From contig OY769916.1 in assembly GCA_963669265.1 (NCBI GenBank), positions 1,426,001 to 1,490,000 of the forward strand: DNA of 64,000 nucleotides, written 5' to 3'. The notes below the pieces were generated by a model. That model did not search any database. It was not told the origin of the DNA and saw only the letters and a program-made list of their open reading frames with translations. How positions within the stretch are numbered: the first letter of the stretch is position 1; each line of letters opens with the position of its first letter. The position numbers were made by a program, and so were the translations under genes. This DNA comes from SZUA-547 sp963669265 (GTDB taxonomy: Bacteria > Pseudomonadota > Alphaproteobacteria > Rhodobacterales > Rhodobacteraceae). Shown one piece after another: positions 41,355 to 49,501 of this stretch.

Positions 41355-42170
41355 CTAGCGCAGCTTCGGCGGCTTGGCGGGATCGGATCCGGGCGCCTGA
41401 GGCGTCGCGGCCGGGGCCTCCTCGACCACCGCATGCAGGCCGATTCCGACCCGGCGGGCGATGTCGAGCGGTTGCGAGCCGTCCTCGACCAGCGCCAGAT
41501 CGGGGGGCTGCTCGCCGGGCGTCGCGTATTGCACGGCGCGGGCCAACCCCTCCGACAGCGCCTCGGCCAACTGCCCTTCGGCGTTGGAGACGCCCGGCAC
41601 CGGCAGCAGGATCAGCGCCAGCCCGGCGGCGCTGTCGCCCGTCTCGGCGGAGACCAGCCAGCCTTCCACCACCACGTCGGAAAACTCGGCCAGCCGCTCG
41701 GCCAGCGCCTCCAGAAGCGCGGCGTCCGGCGCCTCGGGCGGCGACAGCAGCACTTTCGAAAGATCGCGGATCTCCACCGGCGTGGTTAGCGCCTCGGCGA
41801 TCCAGGCCACCACGTCCACCGGCAACAGCGTGGCCGATGGGGACGGCCCCAGATTAACGCCGATCTGCGCCCCGGCGCGGGCCGCCATCTCAATCACCGT
41901 GCGGCCGGGCGCCGCCGCATATCCGGTGGGCTGATCGACGAACTCGGCCAGCCGCTGCTCGGTGTCGAACACCAGCAGGGTCGGCCCGCCCTCCAGATCC
42001 AGCGCCATCGGGGCGGCGTCTTCGGCCTCCGGATCGCCCTCGATCGGCATGAACAGCATGGTCGCGGCCAGCGCATCGTAGAACGCGGCCATGGCCCCGT
42101 CCTCCTTCGCCGCCATCGCCGAGACGAACGCGGTGTCGAGCTTGGTGGTGTCGCCGGATGCGGCGTTCAT
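41355..42170 (-). CDS. SseB family protein
   Basis: 271 residues from ATG 42170 with GGGAGGGG upstream. TKLDTAFVSAMAAKEDGAMA, ATMLFMPIEGD, LVFDTEQRLAEFVDQPTGYA and VIEMAARAGAQIGVNLGPSP match SseB N-terminal domains; the C-terminal part (about 120-245) carries the second SseB domain. A Pro/Ala-rich end follows. Its ATG overlaps the stop of the upstream lipase gene (ATGA). Last gene of the four-gene cupin operon. Role unknown in this group. Confidence 0.85.
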   Translation of the reverse strand: MNAASGDTTKLDTAFVSAMAAKEDGAMAAFYDALAATMLFMPIEGDPEAEDAAPMALDLEGGPTLLVFDTEQRLAEFVDQPTGYAAAPGRTVIEMAARAGAQIGVNLGPSPSATLLPVDVVAWIAEALTTPVEIRDLSKVLLSPPEAPDAALLEALAERLAEFSDVVVEGWLVSAETGDSAAGLALILLPVPGVSNAEGQLAEALSEGLARAVQYATPGEQPPDLALVEDGSQPLDIARRVGIGLHAVVEEAPAATPQAPGSDPAKPPKLR

Positions 42171-43153
42171 GACCCCTCCCCCGCGAATGAGAGGACATAA
42201 TCGCCCACATCCCGCCAGACCGTCTCCGCCTGCAGATCGCGCAGGAGCATATGCCATCCCTCCGGGTAGATCTTGGAGGCCGTCTCGCCCCCCGTCTGCT
42301 CGTACACCTTGAACACCGGGTCTTTCGGCGCAACCTCGTCCTTCGCGCCATAAAGCAGCAGGCTGGGCAGGTCCAGTGCGGGCGCGGCGGCGGCGGCCCG
42401 GTCCATGACCCGCACCAGCCCCATGATTTCTCGCGAACTGGGATGCCGCAGGTAATAGGGATCGGCGCCCAGCGCCTTCAACATCTCGATATTGTCGGAA
42501 GCCTGAATGGAGACGACCCCTTGCCCCGACCAGCGCACATCCGGGAAGGCGGTCTCGGCGAATGCGGCGGACATGCGATAGAACGGGTTGAACGCGCGGC
42601 CGCCCCAGATCGCGGGGGCGAGCAACACCACCGCATCGATATCGGGGGTGCCCCCCTCCGCCGCGACGGCGAGCGCCACGCCGCCGCCCATGGAATGCCC
42701 GATCAGGATCAGCGGCGCATCCGGATGACGTCCGGCGACATCCGCGATCACGACAGCGGCGTCCGCGATCAGCCCATCCGCGCCGGGCCAGTCCCCACGA
42801 GACGAGTTCCGCCCGAAGCCCTGCTGGTCATAGGCGTAGGTTGCGACGCCGCGCGCCGACCAGTCCTGCGCCGCGAGGCTGAATGTGGAGGGCCCGTAAT
42901 CGCCGAACCCATGCAGGCCCAGGATCACCGCGCGCGGCGCGCCGTCCCCGTCGGCCGGCCAATAGCTGAGCGCCACCTGCTCTTCGCCCACATCGACCCA
43001 TGCCTCGACCGTCGCCGGGGGCGCGGGCGTGAATGTGCCGTTCGCCGCCGAACACGCGGCGAGCAACAGCGCGAGCGCTACAAGAGCGCCGCGACCCGCG
43101 CGCGCAGCCAGGGCAGCACGTCCGTCTCGAACCAGGGATGCTTTTTCAGCCAT
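42167..43153 (-). CDS. Alpha/beta hydrolase lipoprotein (lysophospholipase-like)
   Basis: 328 residues from ATG 43153, which lies 76 nt inside the UDG gene; ATG 43168 is the other option. A type II signal ends in LALLLAACSAA (lipobox LAAC), so it is anchored in the envelope. Serine hydrolase core: VILGLHGFGDYGPSTFSLAA, YAYDQQGFGRNSSRGDWPGA, LILIGHSMGGGVALAVAA (nucleophile), LLYGAKDEVAPKD (Asp), PEGWHMLLRD (His). Monoacylglycerol-lipase-like. The long overlap with UDG is unusual, but lipobox and triad confirm the frame. Confidence 0.9.
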   Translation of the reverse strand: MAEKASLVRDGRAALAARAGRGALVALALLLAACSAANGTFTPAPPATVEAWVDVGEEQVALSYWPADGDGAPRAVILGLHGFGDYGPSTFSLAAQDWSARGVATYAYDQQGFGRNSSRGDWPGADGLIADAAVVIADVAGRHPDAPLILIGHSMGGGVALAVAAEGGTPDIDAVVLLAPAIWGGRAFNPFYRMSAAFAETAFPDVRWSGQGVVSIQASDNIEMLKALGADPYYLRHPSSREIMGLVRVMDRAAAAAPALDLPSLLLYGAKDEVAPKDPVFKVYEQTGGETASKIYPEGWHMLLRDLQAETVWRDVGDYVLSFAGEGS

Positions 43154-43680
43154 GCCGTATTTCGCCATGATGGGTGGGGCAAAGGCAAGGCGGCGGGAGT
43201 AAACTCTTCCCACGATCGGACGACTTCGGTCACCGGGCGCTTCTTGCCCGCGATATGCCAACCCTGCGCATAGCCCCCCACCAACAGCGTCAGCTCCACT
43301 TGCGGCATGGCCGCCAGCGCCTTCTCGCGCCAGATCTCGGCGCAGCGTTTCGGCGGCGGGAGATCCGAGCCCTTGGCGTCATAGCCCGGAAAGCAGAACG
43401 CCATCGGCAGAATGGCGATGCGGGAGCGGTCATAAAAAACCTCCCGATCCACCCCCATCCAGTCCCTGAGCCTGTCGCCAGAGGGATCGTCGAAGGGCGT
43501 GCCGCTTTCATGCACCCGCGCGCCCGGCGCTTGCCCCGCGATCAGGATCTTCGCGGTATCGGAGAGCCACGCCACCGGCCGGGGCGCATGGGCGGTCTTC
43601 GTGGCGGCGAAGTCCGAAGCGCAGGCCGCGCAGGCGACGATTTCAGCGGTGAGGGCTGAGAGGGGCATGGGTGAACTCAC
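43078..43680 (-). CDS. Uracil-DNA glycosylase family protein
   Basis: 200 residues from GTG 43680 (GTGA overlap with the cupin stop; ATG 43668 is possible). ILIAGQAPGARVHESGTPFD is the motif A region, followed by DDPSGDRLRDWMG, FCFPGYDAKGSDLPPPKRCA, and LPHPSWRN as the late His motif. CAACAS near the N-terminus lacks a full Fe-S pattern. This is the short YqfB-like UDG-superfamily subgroup common in proteobacteria; substrate not certain. The 3' end overlaps the lipase gene by 76 nt. Confidence 0.88.
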   Translation of the reverse strand: MSSPMPLSALTAEIVACAACASDFAATKTAHAPRPVAWLSDTAKILIAGQAPGARVHESGTPFDDPSGDRLRDWMGVDREVFYDRSRIAILPMAFCFPGYDAKGSDLPPPKRCAEIWREKALAAMPQVELTLLVGGYAQGWHIAGKKRPVTEVVRSWEEFTPAALPLPHPSWRNTAWLKKHPWFETDVLPWLRARVAALL

Positions 43681-44126
43681 TCCGCCTGCATCACCGTGTT
43701 GCTCTCCCCGTCGGCACCCATGAACACGGCGATCAGGCGCACCGGGCCGTCGCCGGTGTTCTCCCCCTCATGCTCGACGCCCACCGCCTCAAGCAGCGCA
43801 TCGCCGGGGCCGTAGACCTTCTTGCCCCTGTCGCCGTAATCCACCGTCAACTCGCCCTCCTCCACATAGGCGAAAAGCGGGACGTCATGGCGGTGCCAGC
43901 CCGTCTTCTGTCCGGGAATCATGGTGACCAAAGCGGCGGTGACCTTGGGCGTTCCCTCGGGATAGGCGATGGGCGCGCCGAGCACCGTCTCTCCGCTCTG
44001 CAGCAGGATCTGAAGCGGCGGATAGGGTGACTTCGCCAGCAACGGCCCGGCGACAAGGCCGAGCGACAGACCGGCGCCGACCAGCGCCCCCGCCCTGCTT
44101 ACAGTCCTAAACCTGTTCAATCGCAT
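43677..44126 (-). CDS. Secreted cupin-domain protein
   Basis: 149 residues from ATG 44126, with GAGGGAGGG upstream. Signal peptide (about 1-31, ...LVAGPLLAKS). Cupin core: VTMIPGQKTGWHRHDVPLFA, then YVEEGELTVDYG, then VYGPGDALLEAVGVEHEGEN. Metal ligands His-x-His and the late His are present. First gene of the cupin-UDG-lipase-SseB run; divergent from arsR across a region with repeated TATTTCGA boxes. Confidence 0.9.
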   Translation of the reverse strand: MRLNRFRTVSRAGALVGAGLSLGLVAGPLLAKSPYPPLQILLQSGETVLGAPIAYPEGTPKVTAALVTMIPGQKTGWHRHDVPLFAYVEEGELTVDYGDRGKKVYGPGDALLEAVGVEHEGENTGDGPVRLIAVFMGADGESNTVMQAE

Positions 44127-44196
44127 CGCGTCGCCCTCCCTCGATCTGCGTCGCCTATCGGTAGCCTGCGTACGCTCTCCCGTCGAGCGCGGCGGA

Positions 44197-44254
44197 TATT
44201 TCGACAAGTGTCGAACTATTTTCTTGAATATTTCGATGATTCTAGTTATTTCGA
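44197..44254. promoter_or_regulatory. Operator cluster between cupin operon and arsR
   Basis: TATTTCGA occurs three times, at 44197, 44229 and 44247, and the first copy is part of a 7-2-7 palindrome TTCGACA-AG-TGTCGAA (44200-44215). The cluster ends 5 bp before the arsR ATG. Such AT-rich repeated sites in a divergent promoter fit binding by the adjacent ArsR-type repressor and could control both directions (inference). Confidence 0.65.
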
Positions 44255-44258
44255 AGTC

Positions 44259-44618
44259 ATGAGTAATGAGACCCCGATCGCCGATCTGGAAATTGAGGAT
44301 GCTGCGCAGGCTTTCGCCGCGCTCGGGTCCGAGCAACGCTTGTCCGTCCTCCGCGCTTTGGTGCGGGCGGGGCCGGACGGGCTGCGCGTGGGCGAGTTGA
44401 AGGATCGGACGGGCCTCGCCGCCTCCACCCTGTCACATCACCTGCGCTTTCTCACGCTGGCGGGGCTTGTCGAACAGGACAAACGCGGGCGCGAGATCAT
44501 ATGCGTCGGCGCGGCCTACGAAACCGTCGAGGCGCTCTCCGCCTTCCTGATCCGCGAGTGCTGCGCAGATGCGCCGAAACGCCATCGTCATGCGCGTCAC
44601 GAGGGGTCGACGGCATGA
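44259..44618 (+). CDS. ArsR-family winged-helix repressor
   Basis: 119 residues from ATG 44259; the longer frame starts inside the operator region. FAALGSEQRLSVLRALVRAG, then LRVGELKDRTGLAASTLSHH (HTH), then LAGLVEQDKRGREIICVGAA (wing). The metal motif C-V-C of classic ArsR is replaced: the HTH has SHHLR, and cysteines lie at the end (RECCADAPKRHRHARH), suggesting a C-terminal Cys/His metalloid or metal site. ATGA-coupled to the permease. Confidence 0.9.
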   Translation: MSNETPIADLEIEDAAQAFAALGSEQRLSVLRALVRAGPDGLRVGELKDRTGLAASTLSHHLRFLTLAGLVEQDKRGREIICVGAAYETVEALSAFLIRECCADAPKRHRHARHEGSTA

Positions 44619-45649
44619 CCGCGATCGCCGCCGCCCTGAACCAAGGCTGGAGCGCTCTTCGCCGCGTCGACGGCGCCTGGGCCGCGTTCGGGTTTGTCTG
44701 CCTCGCAGTGGCGGCGGTTGTTCCAACAGAACTACCCGGCGTGCTGCACGACACCGCTGGTTCGTTTCTCGGCACCCTGCCATTCATCCTCTTCGCGGTC
44801 GCCGCCACCGGATATCTCCGCGCCAGCGGGGCCGAGAGCGTGGTCGCCAAGGCGTTCGAGGGGCGAGAGATTCGCATGATCGTCCTCGCCTCGCTGGTCG
44901 GCGGGCTGGCGCCGTTCTGTTCCTGCGAGGTGATCCCGTTCATCGCCGCGCTTCTGGTCGCGGGCGCGCCCCTCTCCGCCGTAATGGCTTTCTGGCTCGC
45001 CTCCCCCATCATGGACCCGCCGATGTTTCTGATCACCACCGGCGCGCTAGGCCTCGACTTCGCCATCGCCAAGACGCTCGCCGCAGTTGGCATGGGTCTG
45101 CTGGGAGGCTTTGGAGTTTACGCTATCCGCGGCGCGAAGATGCTCGCCGACCCGCTACTCGCGTCCGTCCCGACGGGCGGGTGCTGCTCCGCCAAGGCCG
45201 CGTTCTCAGGCCAGCCGCTCTGGCGCTTCTGGACCGAAGACGCAAGGCGCGCGACTTTCTGGAGCACGGCGCAGACCAACCTGCTCTTTCTCGGAAAGTG
45301 GCTGGCCTTCGCCTATCTGCTGGAAGCGATCATGGTGCGCTGGCTGCCCGCCGACCTGGTCGGCGCGTGGCTGGGCGGTGAAGGGCTTGGCCCGATCATG
45401 CTAGGCGCGCTAGTGGGCGGCCCGGCCTATCTGAACGGCTATGCGGCGGCGCCTCTGGTCGCCGGGTTCATGCAACAAGGCATGAGCGCGGGCGCGGCGA
45501 TGGCTTTCATGATGGCGGGTGGCGTCAGCTGCATTCCCGCCGCGGTCGCCGTCTATGCGATCGTGAAGCGGCGCATTTTCGGTCTCTATCTGGGCTTCGC
45601 CTTCGCCGGATCGGTGCTTGCCGGGCTCGCCTTCTCGGCGGTGCAATGA
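44615..45649 (+). CDS. arsP: ArsP-family permease
   Basis: 344 residues, about eight to ten TM helices. LVGGLAPFCSCEVIPFIAAL (the CSC motif of organoarsenical/metal permeases), FWLASPIMDPPMFLITTGAL, TNLLFLGKWLAFAYLLEAIM, ALVGGPAYLNGYAAAPLVAG. Likely exports trivalent organoarsenicals (ArsP) or other soft metals. A Cys pair GGCCSAK lies in the central loop. It is coupled to its ArsR-type repressor, which matches known arsR-arsP units. Confidence 0.9.
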   Translation: MTAIAAALNQGWSALRRVDGAWAAFGFVCLAVAAVVPTELPGVLHDTAGSFLGTLPFILFAVAATGYLRASGAESVVAKAFEGREIRMIVLASLVGGLAPFCSCEVIPFIAALLVAGAPLSAVMAFWLASPIMDPPMFLITTGALGLDFAIAKTLAAVGMGLLGGFGVYAIRGAKMLADPLLASVPTGGCCSAKAAFSGQPLWRFWTEDARRATFWSTAQTNLLFLGKWLAFAYLLEAIMVRWLPADLVGAWLGGEGLGPIMLGALVGGPAYLNGYAAAPLVAGFMQQGMSAGAAMAFMMAGGVSCIPAAVAVYAIVKRRIFGLYLGFAFAGSVLAGLAFSAVQ

Positions 45650-45825
45650 CGCCATTTCTCTAAACCGCTGCGACTACGTCCGTTTCCGCCGGCCGGTGCG
45701 CGCTGTTAATCGGCCGCAGAGTTGGGCGCTTTGCTATCTTTCAATGCGGCGATACTCTCCGGCCGACGGGTGAGACATTCGTCGTCTAACGCGCGCGACG
45801 AGGCGCGAGACAAGGGGTTCGGACC

Positions 45826-46887
45826 ATGGCTGATCCAGCGCGCTGGATGGACGCTCTCGACTCAAACGCGCCGATTCTGGTAAGCGGCGCGGCCGGTTTC
45901 ATCGGCTTTCATCTGGCCGAGCGCCTGCTGCAGGCGGGCAAGAAAGTCGTCGGCGTCGATAACCTCAACGACTATTACGACCCCTCGCTCAAAGACGCCC
46001 GGCTGTCGCTGCTGGGCCAGTACGAGGATTTCACGTTCGAGAAGGCCGACCTGGCCGACGCCGACGCGCTCAGCGCAGTGTTCGACCGGCACCGCCCCCC
46101 GCATGTGGTGAATTTGGCGGCGCAGGCGGGCGTGCGGTACTCGATCGAGAACCCGCGCGCTTATGGCCAGTCCAACCTGACCGGCTTTCTGAACGTGCTG
46201 GAGGAATGCCGCCGCACCGAGGTCTCGCATCTCGTCTACGCGTCCTCCAGCTCGGTCTATGGCGGCAATCGCAAACTGCCGTTCTCGGTCGAGGACGGGG
46301 TCAATCACCCGGTCAGCCTCTACGCCGCCACCAAAAAGGCGAATGAGCTGATGGCCCACACCTACAGCCACCTCTATGGGCTGCCCGCGACCGGCCTGCG
46401 GTTCTTCACCGTCTATGGACCTTACGGCCGGCCGGACATGGCCTATTTCAGCTTCGCCAAGGCGATTGTCGAAGGCCGCCCGATCAAGGTCTTCAATCAC
46501 GGCAAGATGGAACGCGACTTCACCTATATCGACGATATCGTCGAGGGCGTCGCGCGGCTGATCCCGCGCCCTGCGACTCCAAACCCGGAGTTCGACAAGA
46601 CCGCGCCCGATCCGGGCACAAGCTGGGCGCCGCACCGGATCTATAATATCGGCAATCATCAGCGCGAGACGCTGATGGACTTCATCGCCATTCTGGAGGA
46701 ACTGCTGGGGCGCGAGGCGGTCAAGGAATACCTGCCGATGCAACCGGGCGACGTGCAGGCGACCTGGGCCGATGTCGAGGCGCTGGAAGACGCCGTGGGG
46801 TTCGCGCCGGACACCAGCCTGCGCGACGGGCTGACGAAATTCGTCGACTGGTTTCGCGCCTATTACCAGATCGAGACGCCGGGCTGA
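45826..46887 (+). CDS. NAD-dependent UDP-sugar epimerase (UDP-glucuronate 4-epimerase-like)
   Basis: 353 residues. SGAAGFIGFHLAERLL (Rossmann G-x-x-G-x-x-G), VGVDNLNDYYDPSLKDARL, VVNLAAQAGVRYSIENPRAY, YASSSSVYGGNRKLPF, and the active Tyr-x-x-x-Lys in SLYAATKKANELMAHTYSHL. The NDYYD motif and QAGVRYS are typical of UDP-GlcA/GalA 4-epimerases. Cytosolic. It supplies uronic-acid sugars for LPS or capsule, and leads the kdsA-phosphomannomutase group. Confidence 0.92.
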   Translation: MADPARWMDALDSNAPILVSGAAGFIGFHLAERLLQAGKKVVGVDNLNDYYDPSLKDARLSLLGQYEDFTFEKADLADADALSAVFDRHRPPHVVNLAAQAGVRYSIENPRAYGQSNLTGFLNVLEECRRTEVSHLVYASSSSVYGGNRKLPFSVEDGVNHPVSLYAATKKANELMAHTYSHLYGLPATGLRFFTVYGPYGRPDMAYFSFAKAIVEGRPIKVFNHGKMERDFTYIDDIVEGVARLIPRPATPNPEFDKTAPDPGTSWAPHRIYNIGNHQRETLMDFIAILEELLGREAVKEYLPMQPGDVQATWADVEALEDAVGFAPDTSLRDGLTKFVDWFRAYYQIETPG

Positions 46888-46898
46888 CGAACCGCAAC

Positions 46899-47033
46899 TT
46901 GTTCGCCGCGCCGGACGATACGACGAATCCGCTGCGGTATGTGAACACGGTACTGGCGTTTTTCATATTCCCAGGCGCCTATGTGCTGATATCTCTGACG
47001 CTCGCAACTCTGCGGGAGCAAATCAGGATCTAA
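46899..47033 (+). CDS. Possible small membrane protein (about 44 aa)
   Basis: A frame between the epimerase and kdsA reads (TTG start) LFAAPDDTTNPLRYVNTVLA then FFIFPGAYVLISLTLATLRE and QIRI, with one clear TM helix. No strong RBS; TTG 46899 or GTG 46941 could start it. The hydrophobic pattern and position make it plausible but unproven. Confidence 0.35.
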   Translation: MFAAPDDTTNPLRYVNTVLAFFIFPGAYVLISLTLATLREQIRI

Positions 47034-47061
47034 GGCGCCGACGCGCCGAAAGGAGCCCAAA

Positions 47062-47916
47062 ATGGCCGCATCGCGCCGCGTGAAAGCCGGAAATGTCGAG
47101 TTCGGGAACGATCTGCCCTTCGCGCTGATCGCCGGGCCGTGTCAGTTGGAGAGTCTGGATCACGCGCTGATGATCGCTGAGGCATTGGCGGAGACCTGCG
47201 CCGGTCTCGGCATCGGCTACGTGTTCAAGGCCTCCTACGACAAGGCCAATCGCACGTCGCTCTCCGGCAAGCGCGGGCTCGGCATCGACAAGGGGCTGGA
47301 GGTCCACGCCGCCGTTCGGGAGAAGATCGGCTGCCCGACGCTGACGGATGTTCACACCGAGGCGCAATGCGCCCGCGCGGCTGAGGCCGTCGACATCCTT
47401 CAGATCCCGGCCTTTCTCTGCCGGCAGACTGACCTTTTGGTCGCGGCGGCGGAGACGGGCCGCGTCGTCAACGTCAAGAAGGGGCAGTTCCTGGCGCCAT
47501 GGGACATGTCGAATGTGGCCGAAAAGATCGCCTCGGCCGGCAATCACAACATCCTGCTGACCGAACGCGGCGCGAGCTTTGGCTACAACACGCTGATCAG
47601 CGACTTCCGTGGACTGCCGACGATGGCCCAGACCGGCTATCCGGTGGTGTTCGACGCCACCCATTCGGTGGCGCAACCGGGGGGCTTGGGCGGCTCTTCC
47701 GGCGGACAGCGTGAATTCGCGCCAGTGTTGGCGCGGGCGGCCGTGGCGGTTGGCGTCTCGGCTCTCTTCATCGAGACCCATGAGGAGCCGGAACGGTCTC
47801 CCTCGGACGGGCCGAACATGATCCGTCTTTCAAAAATGCCGGAGGTCCTGTCGGTCCTGAAGCGGCTGGACGGCGTCGCTAAGGCCGAACCTGTGGATTT
47901 GGAGGCGATGCGCTAA
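47062..47916 (+). CDS. kdsA: 3-deoxy-8-phosphooctulonate synthase
   Basis: 284 residues, AAGGAG upstream of ATG. LIAGPCQLESLDHALMIAEA, FKASYDKANRTSLSGKRGLG, TDVHTEAQCARAAEAVDILQ, VNVKKGQFLAPWDM, DATHSVAQPGGLGGSSGGQR. Condenses PEP with arabinose 5-phosphate to KDO-8-P for the LPS inner core. It has the Asn/Lys pattern YDKANR; metal dependence cannot be decided by eye. kdsB lies 4.5 kb away on the other strand, so the KDO genes are split. Confidence 0.97.
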   Translation: MAASRRVKAGNVEFGNDLPFALIAGPCQLESLDHALMIAEALAETCAGLGIGYVFKASYDKANRTSLSGKRGLGIDKGLEVHAAVREKIGCPTLTDVHTEAQCARAAEAVDILQIPAFLCRQTDLLVAAAETGRVVNVKKGQFLAPWDMSNVAEKIASAGNHNILLTERGASFGYNTLISDFRGLPTMAQTGYPVVFDATHSVAQPGGLGGSSGGQREFAPVLARAAVAVGVSALFIETHEEPERSPSDGPNMIRLSKMPEVLSVLKRLDGVAKAEPVDLEAMR

Positions 47917-47940
47917 CATCCCCGCCCGGATCCCGACGCG

Positions 47941-49443
47941 ATGACAACCCCGCTGCCCGAGCCCCCCGCTGACGGCTGGGACGCCGCGACCTGTCCCGTG
48001 ATCGCGCCCAGCGGGTTCCGCGAATACGACGCGCGCTGGCGGTATCCGGAAGAGATCAATCTGCCAGGGATGAAGGCGCTGGGCCTCGCGCTCGGCGCGC
48101 TGTTGCGCGCGCGTCTGGCGACGCCGAACCCCAAAATCGCGGTAGGTGGCGATTTCCGCGCCTATTCCGGCTCCGTGAAGGACGCGCTAACGCTGGGGCT
48201 GGTTCAGGCCGGGGCGGAAGTGCTGGATATCGGCCTCGGGATCACCCCGATGACCTATTTTGCGCAATACCATCTGGACGCGCCCGCCGTCGCCATGGTG
48301 ACCGCCAGCCACAATCCCAATGGCTGGACCGGCGTGAAGATGGGCTGCGACCGCCCGGTCACGTTCGGACCGGAGGAGATGGCGGCGCTGCGCGATCTCG
48401 CGCTTTCAGGCGACGCGAAACCCGGCCCCGGCGGCTCCTGGCGCGCCGTCGACGGCGTTCGGGAGGCCTATCTTGAGGATCTCGCGGGTGACTTTCGCCT
48501 TTCGCGCGAAATCAAGGTGGTGGCCGCCTGCGGAAATGGCGGCGCCGGCGCTTTCGCCCCTGATCTGCTGCGCCGGTTGGGCGCCGACGTGGTTGAGCTG
48601 CATTGCGCGCCAGACTGGAGCTTTCCCAACTACAACCCCAACCCCGAAGCGATGGAGATGCTACGTGACATGGCCGCCCGCCTTGGCGAGACCGGCGCCG
48701 ATCTGGCCTTGGGCTTCGACGGCGACGGCGACCGCTGCGGCGTGGTCGATGACGAAGGCGAGGAGATTTTCGCCGACAAGGTGGGCGTGATGCTGGCCCG
48801 CGACATGGCGGCCCGGCATCCGAGCGCGCGCTTCGTCGCCGATGTGAAGTCGACCGGCCTTTATCTCTCCGACCCCGTGCTCGCCAAGCTTGGCGCCGAG
48901 ACCGAGTACTGGAAAACCGGGCACAGCCATATGAAACGGCGCGTGCGCGATACGGGCGCGCTGGCTGGTTTCGAAAAGTCGGGCCACTACTTTCTCGCCC
49001 CTCCGATTGGGCGTGGCTATGATTGCGGCCTGCGAGCGGCGGTTGAGATCCTGCGGCTCCTGGATCGCAACCCCGGCAAGTCCATGTCGGACCTGAAACG
49101 CGATCTGCCCAAGACCTACACCTCGCCCTCCATGTCCCCCTATTGCGCCGACGATGAGAAATATGGCGTCGCGGCGCGGATCACTGAGCGGCTGGAAGAT
49201 ATGGCGGCGAGAGGCGAAACGCTGGCCGGGCGCGCGATCGAGCGGCTCGTCACCATCAACGGCGCGCGCGTCATGCTGGAGGGCGGCGGCTGGGCGCTCG
49301 TGCGCCCCTCCTCCAATACGCCAAATCTGGTCGTGGTCTGCGAAAGCCCGACATCGGAGGCCGATTTGCGCGCTATCTTCACCGCCATCGACGCCGTCGT
49401 TCGACAAGAGCCGTCGGTCGGCGATTACGATCAAACCTTCTGA
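47941..49443 (+). CDS. Phosphomannomutase/phosphoglucomutase
   Basis: 500 residues. SGFREYDARWRYPEEINLPG, IAVGGDFRAYSGSVKDALT, VTASHNPNGWTGVKMG (phosphoserine loop), GFDGDGDRCGVVDD (Mg loop), GFEKSGHYF (sugar loop) and RPSSNTPNLVVVCES (phosphate loop). All four alpha-phosphohexomutase loops are intact. Interconverts Man-1-P/Man-6-P or Glc-1-P/Glc-6-P and so feeds galU in this cluster. About 25 bp after kdsA. Confidence 0.95.
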   Translation: MTTPLPEPPADGWDAATCPVIAPSGFREYDARWRYPEEINLPGMKALGLALGALLRARLATPNPKIAVGGDFRAYSGSVKDALTLGLVQAGAEVLDIGLGITPMTYFAQYHLDAPAVAMVTASHNPNGWTGVKMGCDRPVTFGPEEMAALRDLALSGDAKPGPGGSWRAVDGVREAYLEDLAGDFRLSREIKVVAACGNGGAGAFAPDLLRRLGADVVELHCAPDWSFPNYNPNPEAMEMLRDMAARLGETGADLALGFDGDGDRCGVVDDEGEEIFADKVGVMLARDMAARHPSARFVADVKSTGLYLSDPVLAKLGAETEYWKTGHSHMKRRVRDTGALAGFEKSGHYFLAPPIGRGYDCGLRAAVEILRLLDRNPGKSMSDLKRDLPKTYTSPSMSPYCADDEKYGVAARITERLEDMAARGETLAGRAIERLVTINGARVMLEGGGWALVRPSSNTPNLVVVCESPTSEADLRAIFTAIDAVVRQEPSVGDYDQTF

Positions 49444-49501
49444 CGGGCGTTTCGGGCAGGCGGGGCCCGGGCGTCGATCGCCAAAACATGCGTCGACGGC
49501 T

